DNA of 64,000 bases from Oryzias latipes (GCF_002234675.1 NC_019876.2:14444829-14508828); one strand, 5' to 3'; positions 1 to 15,300 are shown, numbered from the stretch's first letter. Numbers and translations are program-made. Notes: a model not told the origin generated them from the letters alone.

Positions 1-1567
<1,567 letters not shown>

Positions 1568-1825
1568 TCCCCTTCAACCACCTTTCTGAGACCTTTGTCA
1601 TTCATTCATTTAAAAAGTAAAATCCAGCTTGGCAGTGTAGAGTTCCCAGAGTAAATGTCATCTGCACTTTCACTTCTCACAAACACAATCTTTTACATAT
1701 TCATTTATGACTTTTTCTATTTTGCAGTCTGAATTGTATTTGCCTTCTCTGGTTTGGTTTTTGGGAATCGTACTCCACAGAATGCCTGATAAAGAAAAGT
1801 GAAAATAAAATCTCAACCGCTATGC
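1568..1825 (+). other. gabarap: gabarap 3' UTR with poly(A) signal
   Basis: Non-coding sequence after the gabarap stop. An AATAAA lies at 1804-1809, so the transcript probably ends near 1825. The exact end is inferred. Confidence 0.6.
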
Positions 1826-2880
1826 GCTTGTATTTACTTCTGAGTGCAGAAAACAGAGGCAGAATTTGTTGAGTTAAATTGACCCCTGCCTGGTAATAAG
1901 TATAAATAGTGCTTGTCAAATTTTGACAAGACTTTGATGATGAAAAAGATTTTGGTTTATGTTTTAAAGTCAATAATTTTCAAAAGAATAGTGATAGTGC
2001 TGCCAGCGGTAGTGATCTTTTTTTTTTTTCCTTTTGATTTATTTTATTTTAAATTTAAAGAGGTCACGGTAAGCTTTATTTTTATTAAATTGTTAAATCC
2101 CAAAACACTAGTATTTCCTTCCTCATATTTAATCTTTGCGAGGACTATAATAGGATTCAGACTGCTCAATCATTCTCTGCTTTCAGTGGTAAAATTATTT
2201 TGACAGCTAATATGATTATTGTTGTTATTATTGTTAATTTTAGGTGGCTCACTTTCTAAAGAAGTTGTAAAGCTGAGTGTAATTTTCTTTTTAAGTTTCT
2301 TATTTTTTAAAAAGGATTTACAGTAGAACTCTGTATACGGCTGCATTAATGGCTCTTTCTCTCCACTCATGATCGTATATGATAAAATGTTATGAAAGTT
2401 GATATTTGTTTCCTGACTTTTTTTATGGTCTGATGATTTTACTGGATAGTAAAAAAATTACATTAAGATTAAAAGGTCATTAAAAAAAGGTGGGATCTAG
2501 TCCTAAATGGAAAAACTGTTGCCTATCTTTGATATGAAAGTTAAACAAAACATACAAAAGAAAAATAGGAATATGTTTAAAGTATTTTATCTCTCTTGAT
2601 AAACCTAGGTAAGTTTGGTCTTTTGATTTTAGAAGTACGTGGCTGTTAGTATAAAAAAAAGGTTATATATATAGTCTGTAAATATAGAGAAAGTTATTAA
2701 AAAATGGGGGCATTGGAATGTCCTTATTACAAAATATAGGCTAACTTAAATTTAAAAATATGAGTGCAACATTTTTATTTTACAATTAATACTGTTTTTA
2801 AATTCTGTAGTTCAAAATGTGACTTCTGAAATCCACTTAAGCTAGATTTAGAAGATCTAAAAGTGTTGGTCTGAATTTAA
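1826..2880. other. Intergenic spacer between gabarap and gps2
   Basis: AT-rich sequence with many T and A runs. Short open frames here have no codon bias or recognisable motif. I see no gene or clear repeat. Confidence 0.6.
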
Positions 2881-2884
2881 ACTC

Positions 2885-3078
2885 CACATTGAAACGCAAA
2901 TTCCCATGATGCAAATGGGGCAGCCGTGTCTTTTAACCGGAAGTAGAACTCTTTCCCCCGGTCCTAAAACCTCTGTTTATATTCGCGGCCGAAAGTTTTG
3001 CCGGATAAAAGCAAAAAGGTAGATATTACAAAAGGCGACACAGTCTGGTTCTTAAAAACGGCAACATTAACGATAAAA
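2885..3078 (+). promoter_or_regulatory. gps2: Probable gps2 promoter and non-coding first exon
   Basis: A GC-richer island in AT-rich DNA. An ETS-type site ACCGGAAGTA sits at 2936-2945, followed by CCCCGG and GCGGCCG motifs. A good splice donor (AAAA|GTAAGC) at 3079 would end a 5' UTR exon. The acceptor at 3479-3481 then starts the exon that carries the ATG. No TATA box is seen. The transcription start is inferred. Confidence 0.5.
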
Positions 3079-3505
3079 GTAAGCATCTTTTCTGAAATAA
3101 ATTAGCTGTTAGCAAGCATTAAAATAATATAGTATAAACTCCGTCGCGCACTTATTTGTTTAGCTGGTGTGGCTAACTTTAGCTAACAATTGGGTCTTTT
3201 TGCACACAGATATACGCATGTTTGTCTTGGACGTATCTTACTTATCACAAACATTCATGTTAAATTTTGCTGCTAGATTAGCGGGTTTATTATTTTTAAA
3301 GATTTTGCCGTCTTATCCTTGTTCAGGCTAGCATCACGCAGTACTTGTTTAAATTAAGCTAGGTCATGGCTCGGTATAAACCCTTCCAAAACAGATTAAA
3401 AGGTTTATTTAGTTCAATTTTCAGTAAAATTACTTGAGTCTTTTTAGCCCACTTATACTAAACCTCTGAACTTTAAAACAGCTGGCCCCTCCGTTACCAG
3501 TGACC

Positions 3506-6500
3506 ATGCCTGCCTTGTTGGAGAGACCGAAACTGTCCAACGCGATGGCCAGAGCCCTCCACAAGCACATCATGAGGGAGAGGGAGCGCAAAAGACAAGG
3601 TCAGTGTCATCAAATGAAAAGGAGAAGTAAGTTAACCGAACAGAAATAATCATTCTTCTTTGATTTTCTAGGAGATTTCATTTAAGGCCCACTCCAATCA
3701 AATCTTGATCTGTTTTAAAAGCGTTCCCAGTGGCCAGTTTATTATGATTCTGCCGGTTTTAGGCTAAATCAAAAAGTCTGTATCGTTTTCTAGGACGTAG
3801 TTTTTGCAGAACAACAGTACCTCACATGGATTTTTTTTGCCTCCAAGTGGAGGCCTCATAATGGAGCAGAGCAGGCTGCTTGTGGCTTGCTGTTGGGTCT
3901 ATGTCAAAACTGTGAGCTTTTTACAATGACGTTTTTACATCTACTCCTGATTCACAATGATTTGAATAAAAAAAAAATTATATATCTCCTCTATCATGAA
4001 AAAAAAAGGCCACAAGAACATGTTTAAAATACCAAACATATAATTTTCATTGGAGTGGGTCTCTAAAATCTGTCTCTGACCTTCTTGACAATTATCATTA
4101 CAAGTAACTTTATCATGTTTCAGATGTGTGAAAGTGTTACAGGTGATGCTAAATCTTGTCCCTGTAACCTTTCAGAGGAAGAGGAGGTGGATAAAATGAT
4201 GGAGCAAAAGCTGAAGGAGGAGGAGGAGAGGAAAAGAACCAAAGAAATAGAGGAAAGGATGTCATTAGAGGAAACCAAAGAACAGGTGAGCACCTGCCAT
4301 CAAAGATGACCCTTATTTTAGGATTTTTAACTGACTCTTTAGTTCTTCCTTTTAATGACATTTCTCCCCTGATGTCAGGTGATGAAAATGGGAGAAAAAC
4401 TTCAGGGACTTCAAGAAGAAAAGCATCAGCTGTTTCTGCAACTCAAAAAGGTTCTCCATGAGGAGGAGAAGAGGCGCAGAAAGGAGCAGAGGTATTTTCA
4501 TTCAACAGTTGTTTAGTCCACGAATGATGCCTCTTGTAATTTTGCGCCTCCTTCTGTTATCAGTGATATAACAACGCTGACATCTGCCAGTTACCAACAG
4601 AGCCTGCCCATGCACACAGGACAGCACCTCCTTAATATTCAAGGTGAGCTACTAAACCATGAATACACATTTCATAAAAAGGTTGTATGTTTTGTTAGCT
4701 AATTTCAGCACTAAGATCATTTTGTTTGTTTATTTATTTCTTTTTTTGAGGGTAGGTAGTCCAGTGAGCCACAGTCGAGCTGGAGCACTACTTGGAGAAA
4801 GAAACAAACAGTTGTACACAACAACCGTGATCCCTGTAAGTACAAGTGGGCTGTTAAAAAAACGTCTTGTTAAGTTCTTTACTTAGTTCTGTTGTTTGGA
4901 AAAGCCTGGGCCAAGCTGCTTTGCTTTACTTCGGTTCTAACCCGAGTAATGCCTACAAAACCTGCGTATAGCCACTTTGCATATAACCAAAAATAATAAA
5001 GTGGACTATTATGAACATTTTATTCTCTAAATCAAAAAAAATGTATCAAGCTAAAACAAAACCACCTCCACAGAACAAAACTGTTTAAGAACAAGGAAGG
5101 AGGATATTCTTTAAACAACCTTGTGTACGGACAGCCCAAAAAAGTCAACATTTCTGTCTGTGAAAATGAGTAAAAATGATAAACACAATGGAGAAAAAAG
5201 TGCAACCTGAACATTTTGGAAATGTATAAATTAGAAAAGGAGAAATGTGATGTTTGGTTCCTAGATGCTTTTATTTATTTTTTCCCCTTCAGTTATTTTA
5301 TGTTTTTAATTTTTATTAGTAAAAATGTATGTATTAAATATAGTAAGATTGGTGGTGGGAATTAATAAGATTTTCCTTGTACCCACTCCTTTTTCGAGCA
5401 CTTCTATTTATCATGTTTATAGCTATTTTATTTTGAAAATAAAAGTAAGTTAATGGAAGGTTCACCGCTGAAACTCTGTTTTTAACAACTTTTTGTCAGA
5501 GTCTAAAGCCCTACCTAAATTCCAAACCAGCTTTTTAATACAGAAAATATATTTTTAAAGTGTTTATCCCACTGTGTATGAAAAATAATTTTTTTTGGTG
5601 GCCTAGCAACTACACAAAACATTTTTTTTTGTGGAAAATGTCAATCAAATGTTGTCAATCAAGTCACTCTTTTTCCCAGGTTTTCTCACTTCCTCTGGCT
5701 TATCTCTAGGGACGGCATTTTCAAACGGGGGGATTCAGCTCTGGCTCAGCAGAACATGGACAGTTCAGTGGAGGACAAGGAGTCCACGAGGCGTACGGCG
5801 TAGCTCAGGCCCAGCATCCATCCAGCTACGCTCCAGGACCTTCTGTGTCTGCAAGTTTTGCTAGCAGCTCGCAGATCCGAGGTAGGGAACGTTTAGAAGT
5901 TTCTTCAGAACATAGATGGCTCAAATACAGTTCTTCAGTGTGAGATTCGCTTAACCCTAAGTATTCTACCATACAGTTTGCCTTATTCATTTATTTAAAT
6001 AGGTTTTTTGGGCAAGAATCTTTTTAACATTATTTTTTTCGTTAATTCTTTAGTTATTTTTTACAGGAAAAATAATAAATTCATTGAGATCAGCTTGTAT
6101 GTTTTATAGCAAACATCAAATGTGTAGAGACAAAATAAAAATGTATAAATCCAAAAACAAGGCAAACAATAAATGTTCCAAGGCTTTTTTCTCTGTCTTT
6201 ACTGCTCTGCTTGTTTTAAAACTAAAATCTTTTGGAAACTCTCACATCAAATTTGGAATGAAAACTCTATTAGTGGGATCATTCCCTCGTCATTGTAAAC
6301 AATCAACATGATTGGTAGACAGGGTTAAGAAATACATTAATAAACATATAAATTAATGGGAATTACACGTGGATTTATTTCTGAGTAAAACATGTTTATT
6401 TTTTTTACTTTAGGTTATTTTTTTATTAGTTCAAGTTACAATTTTATATATTTTTTTCATTTGTAAATGTTTGATTATAAAGAGCACAACACCTAAAATG

Positions 6501-9500
6501 CATTAACACCCTTTAATGTGATATGTCAGTCAAATAATTTTAGATTTTTAAGCCGGTAATTTAAATAATAATTTAAGAGTTATCGCTGTAATAATATACT
6601 GAGTATATACTTGGCATCAATAACTGAGTATTACAACCTGTAGTTAGCTCTATGTTTAAATCAATTTTGAAACTGTAAAAACTTATTAAACATATATTTT
6701 TTTGTTTTGTTAATCGAGTGTTACATCCACAGAAGTCATTGGTTTTAAGCTACACAAACCTGCTTGTGTGTTCTTAGTCACATATGTCAGCAGTCATCAG
6801 AACAGTTGTGTGCATTAACGCGCTGTCCTTGATGTCCAGGTGCGTCTGCATTTCAAGCGATGCCTTATCTCCCTCATCAGCAGGCGGGTTACCCCGTTCA
6901 TGGTCACTTTACCTCCCAACCAGGTAAATCCTCGCATCTGCGTCTGTTTTTTTTTTTGTTCTCAGTCTCTTTTCATTCCTGCAGTGACTAAATCCTTTGT
7001 CGAGGTGTTAAGTATACAATTAGTCATTGGAATGTGTTTCTCTTCCATCAAAAACATGTTTTTAATATGTTACTGAGACATTTTTCTAATGATGGAAGAA
7101 ATAAAGAAAATTCTGCTTAAAATTACATTTTTTTAAAATTCAAATCATTGTGAATCAGGAGCAGACGAAAAAACACCATTTAAAAAAAGCTTGCAGTTGT
7201 GACGTTGAAAATAAAGTGGGCGGGCCACAAGGGGGTTACTTTGGGCTAACAGCCCCCCCCCTCCCCCCCCCACAACCCAGAGTTCAAATTTCTGATGAAT
7301 TATTGCCGCTCTGCAGAAACTATGTCCTAGAAAACGACAATTTTTTTGATTTTGGCTTAAAATGGCATCATCATAATAAAAAAAATAACTTTTAGAATAG
7401 ATCAAAAGATGATCGGAGTGGGACTTTAAGGCCTTGATAAAATCAAACTCAACAGAATCCATTCGTTATTTTTATTTAATATTTTAGCTTTTCAGCAGCA
7501 ACGCAAACAAATTAAAAAGATAACATTTGAGAAACCTAAAAATATAGATCTCCTTGTGTGCAGCTTCTCGTTTTTCTACATCAAAACCTGTTCTATTTAT
7601 AGCCGTTTATTTTTCGTTTCTTTTCTTAGCGCACTGGATGGCTGAGAACGACTGATTTAGATTTCCTTTCTTAATGTCATGTGGAAAATCTTCCTCAGGT
7701 TACATCCCTGGAGCTTCCATACCCCTGCAGAAGCAGCTGGAACACGCCAACCAGCAGTCGGGCTTCACTGACGCAGTAAGAGACTTTCACATGCAGAGGC
7801 GGGGTCTCTGAAAAGTGACCCGTGTTGGAGTTTTCAGCATGTTGTCTGCAGATATCAGCTTCTAGGTTACAAGTTAGTTTTCCTACAGTTTAAACTGTTT
7901 TGTTATCCTATTGTAGATTCATTTTCCCCTTAATCTTTTAATGTTTTGACCTTCTATGTCTAAAATATTTAAATGAAAACTCCCATAATTACTTTGTTTA
8001 ACTCTTGACCACTGGAGCTTTAGCTCCATTGTTTACATTGTTTCCACTATCGTAAGTCTTCATTCATTTAAAGTCATATCAGCAGATGCTGAAGTGGAGA
8101 AAAGCAGCTTTGCGCTGATATGCAGCTTTTTATATCAGTAATGTGTTGCATATCAGCCTGAAACCGACCTGAAAAAAGCACTTTTCCTAAATGTCAGAAT
8201 CAGCTGATTCACATTGATTACGTATTATTACGTGTCTAAAGAACGAGTGTTAGTGATGTCATCTGAGTGGCTCCTTAAATACTTTTTTTCATATTACATC
8301 CGTTTTAATTATGAAAAGAAAAGTCGAATATCTTCTTAAACCTTGTGCTATTTTATGGGGTCCAGATGACCCCACCCTTCCATTGATGTGTTCTCCCTAC
8401 CATGACAAAGGTGGATAAAGGTGGAAAGATTTCATGTAATCCATGGACACCAGTGAAGATCACAAATCATTGAAGAAAAAAGGTTCAGAGCAATGTCTAG
8501 TGGGTCTAGATGACCCCACTCCCAACGTTAAGGTGCCTAGGATAGTATAGGGATAAAAATGAAAAGATTGATTTTAATGTTTTGATTGGGCACATTTAAA
8601 AAAAAGGGTGTCTTAATAAAAAAATTGCAGGACCTTTTAAACAGCGTCACCTGGTCTAATGAACCTGATTGTTGACGTTCTTGCAGGGAGGTTTGAGGCC
8701 CATGCACCCCTCCGCCATTCACGCCTCTGCTCCAGGCCTGCTGCCCACCCCCATGATCCCGACTGCAAAGGTGAAGTCCTTAAAACAAAAACAAAGAAAA
8801 AGCTTTTTCCCTGACAGTTTTCCTTCATGAAAATAAAGGGTTTTATGGTCGCGTGTTCAGTGTCTATGTCAACAAAAAGAAAGATGGACGTCTGGTAGAG
8901 GATTTCTTTCATGAAGCTGTTTCTTGGGAATAATATCGGAAAGGCCGCTTTATGGCCCTTTTACTGTAAATAAGTGGTCAATTTCTTCCTCTTATCTGTG
9001 GCTCCTGTTGGAAAAATTATTCTTTTTTTTTTTCCTTAAGCATATCCAATCCAGCCAACTCAAACTAAAGAGTCCACAGCAGAATCAACATTGTTTTACA
9101 CATTTTTCACTGAGAGAGATAGATCATCTCTGCTGCTCGCCCTACGATTGCAGGAATGTGGGATCATTTAAAAGAGAAGCAGTCAGGTTTCCCATCAGTA
9201 TTAGCTTTATTTTCTACGACTGCAGACAAAAAAAAATCTTCCAAATCCATTTTCTGTTTGTGTCATTTACTATTTGAATCATTGACTGGATATGAGAACT
9301 GGACCGATAGAAGTCTGTGGGATTTTGGCTTCTTGGAATCCGCAGCTACTTCCTGTTTGAAAACGCACAGGGGGTGGGGTCACTCAGTCCAGTTCACATA
9401 CAGTCGATGGTTTGGCCACCATATGTAGAAAATGTTTAAAACAAACATCTCTTTCTTCTTTCTTTTGTCTCTCCCCCATCAGGCCCCTTTCCAGAGCTCT

Positions 9501-9575
9501 CCACAAGGCGCTCCTCGTCACAGCTTCCACTCCCACAGCCAGAGTGGGCAAAGGTTTTACCATCATGGCAAGTAA
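3506..9575 (+). CDS. gps2: G protein pathway suppressor 2
   Basis: GPS2 is a subunit of the nuclear NCoR/SMRT-HDAC3 corepressor complex. It also restrains JNK signalling and Ubc13 activity and moves between mitochondria and nucleus. Coding exons are 3506-3599, 4176-4285, 4379-4491, 4564-4643, 4756-4835, 5710-5881, 6840-6923, 7699-7775, 8687-8770 and 9483-9575. They total 987 nt and encode 328 aa (human 327). The start MPALLERPKLSNAMARALHK is conserved. Residues of about 20-110 form the charged coiled coil (EEEEVDKMMEQKLKEEEERK, then LQEEKHQLFLQLKKVLHEEE) that contacts SMRT and TBL1. The middle is Gln/Pro/Gly-rich and disordered. The C-terminal motifs HANQQSGFTD, LRPMHP and QRFYHHGK are typical of the family. 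Introns carry family-A, -B and -C repeats. Confidence 0.95.
3684..4077. mobile_element. Family A dispersed inverted-repeat element, copy 1 (gps2 intron)
   Basis: Starts with GGCCCACTCCAATCAAATC and ends with GGAGTGGGTCTCTAAA, so its ends are complementary. The inside shares tracts with the other copies, such as the reverse complement of GAATCAGGAGCAGATG and 'ccacaagaacatg'. Non-autonomous; no coding potential. Confidence 0.65.
7075..7428. mobile_element. Family A element, copy 2 (gps2 intron)
   Basis: Contains TGTGAATCAGGAGCAGA, GGGCCACAAG, GCAGAAACTATGTCCTAGAA and the terminal GATCGGAGTGGGACTTTAA. It also includes a C-rich tract at 7252-7270. The left end is diverged. Confidence 0.65.
8339..8550. 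mobile_element. Family B short inverted-repeat element, copy 1 (gps2 intron)
   Basis: About 210 bp. Left end CCTTGTGCTATTTTATGGGG, right end CCTAGGATAGTATAG. The core CATGACAAAGGTGGATAAAG and GTGGGTCTAGATGACCCCAC is shared with the copies at 12,708 and 15,868. MITE-like and non-coding. Confidence 0.7.
9279..9410. mobile_element. Family C inverted-repeat element, short form (gps2 intron)
   Basis: A 132-bp element. The left end is CATTGACTGGATATGAGAAC and the right end is its near inverse (GTTCACATACAGTCGATGG). Longer copies are at 10,028, 56,101 and 63,519. Confidence 0.7.
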
Positions 9576-9950
9576 CTCACAGCTGTCCAAAGTCTCAAAG
9601 AAGGCGTCGTCGGAGGCTCTTTGTATTTTGTTCGTTGGATCTTTTTTTTTTTTCTTGTACAGCGTCTTTTATTCTGTCCTTTAAATATAAATCTGTGAAG
9701 CAAACAGAAACTGTAAAATAGCTTGATTTGCGAACATGCTGAGAGCAAATGGATGGTTGTGTGTATAGACAGACTTCATGGTGGTTAACACTGCTGTGTG
9801 TCAATAGAAAGGGGGGGGGGGGGGGGCTCAAGTGTTTCTTTGAAAGTAAGAGGAGAAACTCTTTACATTATCAGTGATTTATAATACAATCTGTTCATCA
9901 AATCAGCCGTTTCTGGTCAGACACATCAATAAAACCTACTTGAATAAATG
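9576..9950 (+). other. gps2: gps2 3' UTR
   Basis: Follows the stop codon. It contains a G homopolymer near 9811-9827 and two AATAAA-type signals (9928-9933 and about 9943-9948), so the message likely ends near 9960. gps2 converges on eif5a. Confidence 0.55.
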
Positions 9951-10027
9951 GGTTTTTGACGTTTGGTTTCACCACGTTGCTTTGATCTCCAGTTGTCTTC
10001 TGTGCTGCAAGAAGTTGCTTTAAAACA

Positions 10028-10525
10028 ATTGACTGTATATGAGGACTGGACTGAGTGGCCCCTCCCTCCTTACCTTAAAGGAAGTAGCGGTTGGCTCCAA
10101 GCAGCCAAAAATCTTATAGATTCTACAAAGAAATAAACCGCTATTGCTATTTGTCAGAATAATCATTCTTGCTCTGATACCTTTTTTTTTTTAAACAATT
10201 TCTTGATGATCCTAATTTTAAAACATTTTTTACTTTGTTACAAGTTTATTGAAGTTATAAGATACCTCAATAAAGTCTGTGATCTCACATTAGAAATGTT
10301 TGACAGATTTTCTTTCAAGTGGTAGGGGTGTGGACTTCCAAAAATCCCACTCTTGACTGGTGAGAGGGGTTGCCATAGAAACAACTCAGACTAGCTTCAG
10401 ACAAATCACAGCTTACTGATGTCGTCTAGGTTCCAACATGGCGGCATCCGTATCGTGGGGAAATAAAACGGTGCTGGAAGTAAAACCTTTTCTTTGGGTG
10501 ACATCACACTCAGTCAAGTTCTCTG
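10028..10525. mobile_element. Family C element, long form (partial right end)
   Basis: Begins ATTGACTGTATATGAGGACT. It shares internal tracts with 56,101-56,606 (the CTATGGAAAC / CACTCTT block and the 'gtggacttcc' block, in opposite orientation). It ends near a diverged inverse terminus (CACTCAGTCAAGTTCTC, 10,506-10,522). Confidence 0.55.
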
Positions 10526-10848
10526 AAGCTACAAAAACACTAGATTTGTTTCGTTCAGCCCATAGACGAGCAGGGAGGGGTTCTTTTTTTCTAGCTCCAC
10601 CTACAGTTTGAAGAAGCTTAGCGCAAAATGTCAAAGTGGTGCAATTCTCGTGATTAGGGCATAAAACGGGAAAGTTGGATTCATTGGCAACATCCCTACA
10701 ATGATGGATATGGATTGCCATCATGTCAGGAGAGTGGCCTCAGTTTCTCTGTTTGGGAAACAAACGCAGCCAGACGTCGGCAGGCTTGTCGCTGTGTGTC
10801 AGGGTTCAGCAAGTAAACAAGATACGCTCAGAGTTTAGAGAGTTTCCA

Positions 10849-11060
10849 AGTCCCTGATTGGTCAAAGTTCAACCTGGTTTAACGTTCAAAACGCATTAAA
10901 TGGCCGCTCGATTAGTGCGTAGAGCCTGAAAATGGTCACAACGTTGAGTAGCTAAGCGTGAAAGAGTTATGAACGCGGACGGTGTTTACATACCTTTTCT
11001 TTGGAAGTGGTCTCTTCTGAGCACTTTGCCGAGGGCGGAGTGAACGTAGCTTACTTCAAG
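10849..11060. repeat. Family D dispersed repeat, copy 1
   Basis: Shares GTCCCTGATTGGTCAAAGTT, CATTAAATGG, GTGCGTAGAGCC and TTTGGAAGTGG-type tracts with 45,156-45,345 in tp53 intron 2, in the same orientation. The element boundaries are unclear. Confidence 0.55.
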
Positions 11061-11141
11061 GGTTAAAACGTGGTTGTGTTTGAAAGTGTTTGAGTGTGAT
11101 GGAAGAACCAATAAACAATACCAAACAGTTTCTTTCCTTTT

Positions 11142-12337
11142 TTTATTTTATTTTAACTTTTGGCCGTAGAGACATTCCGTACAGTTTGGATCGGCTGTAT
11201 GAAAACAAGGTAAGGACGCCAAACCGCTAGAAGCCAGTTCTCAGTGACTCCACACCGCAGCGTGTTTCCTACACGGATTCTTCCAACATTTTGTCTAAAG
11301 AATTTGTCTCTTTTTTTTAAACGTTTTTGAGCTTTCAGGCAAACAAACTGAACCTCTTTCATGTTAGCTCGACAACAATAAGACGCCGGTTCACATCCTG
11401 TCGCCATGCTGATACAAAACTGTTTCGTGTGCAGCAACTGCTGAACAAGCTCTCCAGAACAATGCAGATTTAGAGTTGAAGCCCTTGATTAACCTGAAAC
11501 AGGCATAATAATTAAAAAAAAAAAAGAGTGGAACCTCAACAGCTTTAAAACCTTCTGTACACATGAACTTGAATGTGGCTTTAACATCATTTTTGCTTTT
11601 TTGCTTTTTCTGTTACATTTTGCATTTAAGTCCCAGGGTTTACTTTGGGGAGAAGAAATTGAAAAATAAAAAAACATAAAATTCCCTCATATTTCCCCTC
11701 TAACAGATCAACAAAGGTGGGGAAAGTGTTTCGACTGGTCTAAGTGGAAGAAACGACAGATCTTTGGTGCACGCTTCAGTGCGGCGCCCACATATTTCTA
11801 GAAAAAGTGCATTAAACAGTTGATTCCAACAATGCTACAGTTTGTTGTATGAGGCTGTAAAACAATGTGCAACCCTCAAAAAGAAACATAACGTTGCTTC
11901 TAAATACAAGATGAACCCTTAGGCGCTCCATAAGGTGCTGAACAAAAACCGGAGGGTGGATTAAGGGGGAGGCAGGCCCACAGCGGCACACAACTTCACA
12001 CAAAACGTCAGTTTTTTCGGTCTTCGGATGTTAACCTGATCCCTAGATTTCCAGTTCAAAAGCATATGCATAAAAATATAATCATACGATGCATTCATAT
12101 AAAAAAAAACAACGTATGCGTTCAGTATCATGAGCACGTACGAGTTGGTGCGTCTTTTACCAAATGTCTGGCCCGAATGGCAAAACTTAAAAAGACTGGA
12201 AGTGCCGCCCCCTTTCTGCCTCATCTTTTTACACAAGTGGCTCCCGTCTTCCGACAGGCTTCGCTCAGGTGGCAGCAGCGAGGTGAGAGCAGCAGCGGGG
12301 TTGCAGGAGCTCCAGGTCTGCCCTCACCTCCAGAGCC
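11142..12337 (-). other. eif5a: eif5a 3' UTR
   Basis: Read on the minus strand, this follows the eif5a stop. It ends at an AATAAA signal (TTTATT on the plus strand, 11,142-11,147). No other gene is visible here. The UTR length of about 1.2 kb is inferred from the signal. Confidence 0.5.
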
Positions 12338-15300
12338 TTATTTGCCCAAAGCTTTGATGCCGATGGCGGCTTCTTCGTCCATTGCGTTGAGAACGGTTAC
12401 CTGAAAGAGCCGGGAGGAAGAGGAGTAAGTGAAGTAGTCGCTGGAGGGATCATCAAAGGGACAGTACTGACCAGGATCTCCTCCCCGGCTTCATACTTGC
12501 TCTCTATCTCTTTTCCCAAGTCACCCTCGGGAATCTTCAAGTCCTCCCTGACTTCCCCGCTGTCCTGGAGCAGTGAGAGGTAGCCATCTTGGATACCAAT
12601 CAGCTTAAAGACGGAAACAAGACATAAGAATTTTTTTTGCAAAAAGTAATCATTTTGTCTGCTTTTCACATAGTTTATGAAAAGGGGTTTTTGATCTGTG
12701 CTATTGTAACCCTTGTGCTATCCTAGGCATTTTAACGTTGGGAGTTGGGTCATCTAGACCCACTAGACAGTGCTCTGAACCTTTTTTCTTCAATGATTTG
12801 TGATCTTCACTGGTGTCAATGGATTACATGACATCTTTCCACCTTTATCCACCTTTGTCATGGTAGGGAGAACACGTCAATGTAAGGGCGGGGTCATCTA
12901 AGATAGCACAAGGGTTAAAGTAACAGCAGAGGAGTACCACAGGGTTCAAAGTTGGGGTCCCTTCTTTTTGTTGATAATCTTTGGATCAAATGAGTTACTG
13001 GACTGAGTAAATAGTTCTTTAGCACAAACGTTCGCCTGACATTTCAAAAAGGAATACTGCCACCAATGTGATGACTTTAAAACCAAAACTACATCACCAG
13101 TGATCATGGCAACAAATCAAGAGTTGATGATGTCAACAGGCCATTTTCATTTTTAACCGAATGGCCGTTGTTGCGACTTTTATTAGGTTTGAGTACTTAA
13201 AATCTCCATTTAAAATCTCCATTTAAAATCTGAATAACATATTTAAATACGGAAGTTTCTTGACAGATTTCTCTAAGTGGAAAACATTTAAGATAGTTTC
13301 CGCCTTCCAAAGACTGAGTCTAATGTGTTTACCTCAAAATGCAACAACCAAAAAAGTACATAAAAAAACAGCATCTCAGATCCTGCAAGTCTCATAAAAA
13401 ACATTAAACACTTTCCTTACTGAAGACGATAAGTGGAAAGGGACAGTAGAACGTTTAATTCCTATCAAAGAATAACTAATTAAAAAGAAAAAACAGCATC
13501 CCAACAGACCTGCAGATTTAAGGAAGAGAACCTTTAGCACAGAGTTCCGCCTTAAAGCCCAGGACCATGGACAGATTGTATTTCACTGTCAAGCACGGTG
13601 GTAATGAGATTATGGTTTGGGCTTGTTTTGTTAAACACCTAACCAATTCAGAAAAATTGAAAGAGAACTGTGCGTAACTATGGAACAACAACTTCAGACA
13701 GCTAGCATCACATCACCTACTGAGCTGTAATCTACAAAGTGTTAACTTGGGTAGATACTATATGAACACTCTTCAATTCAAATAGTGTATGATATTTAGT
13801 ACAGGGGGGCTACAGGGTTTCACATAAGCTGGAAATCCATTGTTTATAGATTGGGAGACGTTTAGCATCCACATGATGCTTGAGCAGCATCGAACCGTCT
13901 CATTGGCTGCATATCAGGTTCTGCATGAAGGCTTTTAGATCTAATAGAAAATGTGCACATGTGGCTGATTTGGCTCTATTATTTGTCCTCCCTGCAGCTC
14001 CGACTCTCTAGGGAAAACAAGCTACAGGTAAAAAAATAAAAAACAGCCCACAGTTACACATACGATCAGCAAATACAGAAAAGCCATTAGCTCCTGACTC
14101 TTGAATTTCCATACGCTCGGTTCACTGTTAATTAGAAGAGTTTGTTTTTTTATCCAATCACTGCTTTGCGTCACTTGCTTTTGAAGAATTACAGGATTAT
14201 GTGGCCAAATTTCTCTAGTTGGTTAGGAGGAAATAAAAGGTGTAGCTACAAAGAACACAGCTGTAGCCTCCTAAAGCATGAAGAACTCAAGCTTCACCGT
14301 TTTTCGCCCTTCTTTTACTCTTTCAATCAGTAGGATGAACTATTGCTGGTTGTACTTTTCATTTCAAAGCAAATCTCCCCTGCCGGAAATTTAAAAATGC
14401 TTGAAATAACATCTGTCCTGTATAAGTAATAGCAACTGGAATGCATTTAGTTTTCTGTTTTTGGACATGCTGGATTTCCAGGTTTCTTCTGGAACCCGAG
14501 GCTTGTTGACCAAACACTGACGGAGGCTCCAGAACCAATAAAGAGTGAAGGGAGGTTCGGATTGCATTCCTCTACAGACATGCTGCAACAGCACAATTTG
14601 CAACAGTTATACTACTGTTTAATGCCTGATTGTCTGTGTAAAAAGGTTATAAAAAAAAAACTTCACGGTGAGGGAGTCTTAGAACACTCTGATCTGAGAC
14701 ATCCTGCTGCTAATGCGCGTTAGCACGCCTGCTGCATGTCGCATACGTCATGCTTCTCATTCGCTGATGTCAACAACGCCCTTTTTAGTTGACAGCAAGT
14801 AAAAGGGGTTTAGGATCCAGATAGTAGAGACAAAACTATATTTCCACACTGAAAAAAAACATGTAAGATTTTTTTTCCCAAACACCATTTTTATGAGCGT
14901 GGGTCTCTAAGGTCCCCAGCCTCACCTGATAATCCATCCTTTTGATATTTGGAACATCCATGTTATGAGTGGAGGGGCAAATATCTTCATACTTCTTACC
15001 AGAAAAGATGTCGATGCCCACGAGGTGAACCTGCACCGATCCAAAACACACCATTAGTTCTTTATTATAGATCAAGATGCATTGTACTTGCTTAACTTGT
15101 TTTTTATCATGTAAACATGCTTTTACACATATAAAAAGCATTTTTTTGTACTTTTTCTCATTAACGTTTAACTTCTAGTGACCCCTCTGTCAGTTATGCT
15201 TTTGTATGAAACACTATGATGCTTAAGTGTCCATTAATGTCCATTAACATTAATGGTTGAGGTGAGAGTGCAGATATAACTGCTCTCCTTTTACCAGCAT

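Larger units (their letters stand above)
9960..11141. other. Spacer between the convergent gps2 and eif5a 3' ends
   Basis: No gene seen. It is filled mainly by a family-C element (10,028-10,525) and a family-D repeat (10,849-11,060). Open frames inside these repeats lack protein features. Confidence 0.6.

Noticed and set aside
10413-10724. 103-codon minus-strand frame between gps2 and eif5a
   Set aside because: Lies in repeat sequence (family C and flank) with no motif or splice context.
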